Assembly: GCF_003086295.3 (NCBI RefSeq)
Contig: NC_092038.1
Location: 129,359,518-129,423,517 of the forward strand
Reading direction: 5' to 3'
DNA length: 64,000 nucleotides
DNA from: Arachis hypogaea
Lineage: Eukaryota; Streptophyta; Magnoliopsida; Fabales; Fabaceae
Both the position numbers and the translations under genes were made by a program. This document shows positions 60,474-64,000 of this stretch, piece after piece (positions within the stretch are counted from its first letter, which is position 1; every line of letters starts with the position of its first letter). Below the pieces are notes generated by a model. The model had not been told where the DNA came from and did no database searches. It saw nothing but the letters and a program-made list of their open reading frames with translations.

Positions 60474-63400
60474 CATTGACATATATTTTATGTCTTTGTC
60501 TTTAATATATATGTCTTTGTGTCTATGTCTCATTCTATACATCAACTAATCAAAACCTCAATGCTTATTTTTTAAATCAATTTATTGATAACATCTATTT
60601 CAAAATTATGAAATGCAATTTATTTCATTAATGTAATTGGTTTTTTATTTCAAATATGATAATTATTATATTTATACTAGGCTTTAATTATTCTTCCACA
60701 TATAATTATTGGCTGTTGACTTTTTCCATATAAAGGCCATATACCATTATACCAATATATATCACCTAATTAAGGCCATACCAAGTCACCATGTAGTTAC
60801 TATATCTAGAACAATTGCATTTGCACCACGCATAAATATTGAAAAATCTTAAAACATTTTGAGTCCATGTGTAATTGACACCTAAAAGATCATCAATAAT
60901 GCGTTCAAAGCAGAAGTTGTAAGAATGACACGCACAATAAGAATTCTTGGATTATGGATAAGGTGGCGGTTGCTCTAGTTTCGTTTTTTATTCGGATAGG
61001 ACTCCCATACCAAGTTGACCCTAGATGTTTCTCATGTACAATTCTATTAATATTCTCTTATGGTAGTTATTTAAAAGAATATTTTCATATAAATATAATA
61101 TAAAATATAAATAAGTGGTATATATGGTGAGTAATTCTATTAAATATAAAAAAATTTAAGAGTTCACATTGCACAAATAATATTACAACTAACAATCAAT
61201 AACATAACAAGAAAAAGTTCTAAAATTTTAAAAAAATATATTTAAAACTTAAATAAAAAAATCCAAAATTCAAACTCAACATAAACTCATCTTTAGTATG
61301 TGTTGGTTCTGCAATATTAGTCGTCAAATATATATATATATATATTGAATTATTACTTTTATATATACGAGTAGTAACTTTTATAAATACATTATTTTGA
61401 CATAATTTATAAATATAAAAAATATGTATAAAATAACAAATATCACGTGACGAGCGAAGATTAAATATCTGATGAAATATAAAGTCTATACATACATAGA
61501 ATTGCACATTTAATTTATAAATGTCCTAATTACATAGAAAATATCCGATACTATGTTAAAAATAACAAAATTTAATTAGTTACTAAATATTAACGTTTTA
61601 TGACTCGCTCATAGATTTCAAGTCAACTTGTACACAATAATATCACTTTGATATTAGGATAAAAATTCTGATTCTTCAGTATTTTTCATACAAAAAATTA
61701 TTCTTTTCCGCCATATTCTCCCTCTCCCCCTCCCCCTCATTTTTTTTTCTTTTAATTTTTAATTTTTTCTCTTTCTAAAGTGCTTCTCCTTTTAAAAAAA
61801 ATAAAAATATATTTCCTCTATTAAAATGGAATGATCAGATGAGAAAAGGAAATCCGATCCAAACCCATAGTTATGTTGTATCAAATCTTTGAAAGAATCT
61901 ATTTGTGATTTAGGGCCAAAGATACCAACCCTCTGGTTGGATGCAGTTGTAGATTTTTCTAAATGCCATATTAATTATTAAATACTGGTTTAAGTGGTCG
62001 GCAAGGAAATCATGATAATAATGCATGTTTCACTTATTTCGTATAAAGATTCTTGAAAAAATTCAAGCGCCGGATATCACAAAAAAATTCAAGCGCCGGA
62101 TATCACAAGAAATTCACAGATACGCTACCTTAAAAAGAAAGAAAGAAACATTTCCTTTCTCCAAATGGAAAATAGTTGAACACAAGGACTTCCCATTTTT
62201 ATATTGACTAGTATTTTTAGTTTAATAATTTAGTATTATATTTTTAGCTAATATTTTTAACTATTATTAATAAAAAATAAAAAATTATATTAATTTTATC
62301 GTATTGTTCATAAATAAATATATAATTGCCGTCAATAATTTAATACTGGAATGGAATGTGAAAAATTGAAGCAGCCAGCTCTACAAATATATCCAATTTA
62401 ATTTGCAAGATTATTTGTCTTGGTAGATATGAAACCCTAGTGCTTAATTAATCAAGTATATGTTCCTTGAAATTATCCACATGCCTAATAATTTTCCATG
62501 CAGAGGGACGGCTAACACTTTTTAATATTATTCATATAACCAAGAAGATATTCTAAGAGCATATATGTATATATCAAACCTAATTATTAATTCTTATATA
62601 TACTAAGTGGATATCATATATATGCTCTCGTGATTAATAAAGTGGGATCTAGATCATGAATAGTTAGTGAGTAATCATGAAAACAAATCTATGGCATCAA
62701 TATCGAAGGCCTAGACGACTCTATTCAAATTTCAAATGCCATGAATTTGATAATAAGATTGCTAGTTGGTAAAGGAAGGTATCCAAAAAGCAAATATATA
62801 TATGGAGTATTAAATATTAATTAATTAGAGCAACCAGCACAATCTAGCTAATTATTGTTAAAATAAAGGTTGCAACTACCACATGGGGAATGGTGTTAAA
62901 GAAGGTGTAAAGTGGAGAAAAGAACAAATATAGATGGAAGGGGATGAAGAGAATTGAATTGAGTACATATATTATTGGTGAAGTATTAAAAGAATTGGGA
63001 TCCCCTCATTCTTCTGGGGTTCGTTTTGGATAACTAAGGATAAGGACCTGCATGGCAGAATTTCTTTTGAAAGTAATATATTCTATAAAGTGCTTTTTTC
63101 ACATCAAATTAAATATCGTTATTAGCAATATGCAAGTATACGGAATATGCTGCTCTAAGTCCCTCGAAGCTTCACCATTGCAACACATGCTAATCTTTCC
63201 CATTATTTGCCGACATTTCCTAATTAATCATTTTTGCTTTTCTTAATTTCTTTTAAAATAATATGTCGTCTTAGCTATTACAGTGTATTGACGGAATCTA
63301 ATGCTTCGTTAGCTTTAATTTGTCTTCAACATTATCATATCCCGTTGTTATTGGATATATGTATAGAGAGATTTGGATTTTGGAGTATAATCTTCAAATC

Positions 63401-64000
63401 AGTCAGACCTAGATAATATTGTCTCACATTCTTAAGGTTGTAATTTAAATATTCAATTTTAATTCAATTCTTTCAATAATTTATGTTTAAAATACTATAC
63501 TGCTCTAAGAGATTATCACGCCCTAGTAGATTCCGAAATTCAATTCAATGACTATTTAAATGAAATGAGATTTTTTAGTTCACATGGAGATAAAAATACT
63601 CATAATCTCAAGTTTAGGGATGTGGCCTGTGGGGACCCCTCTCTGTTTCTAATTTACAAAAAGATAAAAATTCTTATAATGTCAAGTTTAGAGATAACAA
63701 TAGAATAATAGGAATAGGAGTGGAGACTCCTCTTTTATTTATCCCTTTTTTATTTAATAAAAGATCTTTTATATAATAAAATATTTTTTATTTTTATTTT
63801 ATTATATCATTTGAGTTATAATTTATTGACGGCGTTATCCTATCGTTAAATTCATAATAACTTTGTTTTAACTTTTATGTCAGAATTCAACAATTTTTTG
63901 TTCTACAACTAGAATACTCGATAATCCTATTCCTCATTTTCCTCCAAGAGCAAACCCTAACATGCACACAGATAGAAGAAATTAGTTAGATTCTTAATTA
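60474..64000. other. AT-rich intergenic region
   Basis: No gene is supported. The right half of the split MITE-like repeat is at about 60474-60545 (gacatatattttatgtctttgtc, tctatgtctcattcta). A 27-bp tandem duplication lies at 62057-62110. About 63590-63720 holds two diverged copies of agataaaaat(a/t)ct(c/t)ataat(c/g)tcaagttta. Frames at 61220-61507, 62025-62207, 63052-63246 and 63234-63416 have no recognised domain. Confidence 0.45.
62057..62110. repeat. Short tandem duplication
   Basis: The unit caagcgccggatatcacaa with its A-rich spacer occurs twice in a row, 27 bp apart. Confidence 0.85.

Overview
This is an AT-rich plant nuclear sequence with GT-AG introns, plant gene families and several layers of transposable elements. 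The gene set (a RopGEF, a GC1-type guanylyl cyclase, small plant-specific proteins) and the repeats suggest a eudicot, probably a legume and perhaps peanut (Arachis). The species call is an inference from memory of such repeats; no search was run.

Genes from left to right: (1) a GC1-type guanylyl cyclase on the minus strand, nine coding exons, 10958 to 6016, 291 aa. (2) A RopGEF (PRONE domain) on the plus strand, seven exons, 36427-39031, 599 aa. (3) A tRNA-Pro(AGG) on the minus strand, 39318-39389. (4) A single-exon, GC-rich gene for a four-helix membrane protein, 40285-40833. (5) A small secreted cysteine-containing protein, 52687-53013, probably with an intron in its 3' UTR. (6) A five-exon plant-specific protein on the minus strand, 57339 to 56004, 152 aa, ending in a tryptophan/tyrosine-rich motif. 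These genes do not form an operon or a recognisable cluster. The RopGEF and GC1 are both signalling proteins, but nothing here links them.

Much of the rest is repeat. Two related, decayed Ty1/copia elements lie on the minus strand (14542-25110 and 42193-50130). Each carries a different insertion of the same roughly 2.8-2.9 kb TG...CA sequence, probably a Ty3/gypsy solo LTR (18665-21606 and 45180-47975). The first copia copy also holds an hAT-like element (16634-17459) and, inside its left LTR, a roughly 1 kb element embedded in an (AT)n tract. Two almost identical hAT derivatives with perfect 8-bp target duplications lie at 11782-13027 and 59217-60465. Smaller elements include Mutator-like MITEs and foldbacks with 10-bp target duplications (2790-3142, 28376-28935), a tRNA-derived SINE with a 17-bp duplication (25618-25800), further hAT-like elements and long AT or ATT microsatellites.

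I saw no CRISPR array, bacterial-type system or clearly new multi-gene system. The most interesting points are the C39-peptidase-like residues in the GC1 protein, the recently mobilised hAT pair, the reciprocal empty-site evidence between the two copia copies, the (AT)n-embedded element, and two small plant-specific proteins with unusual structure.
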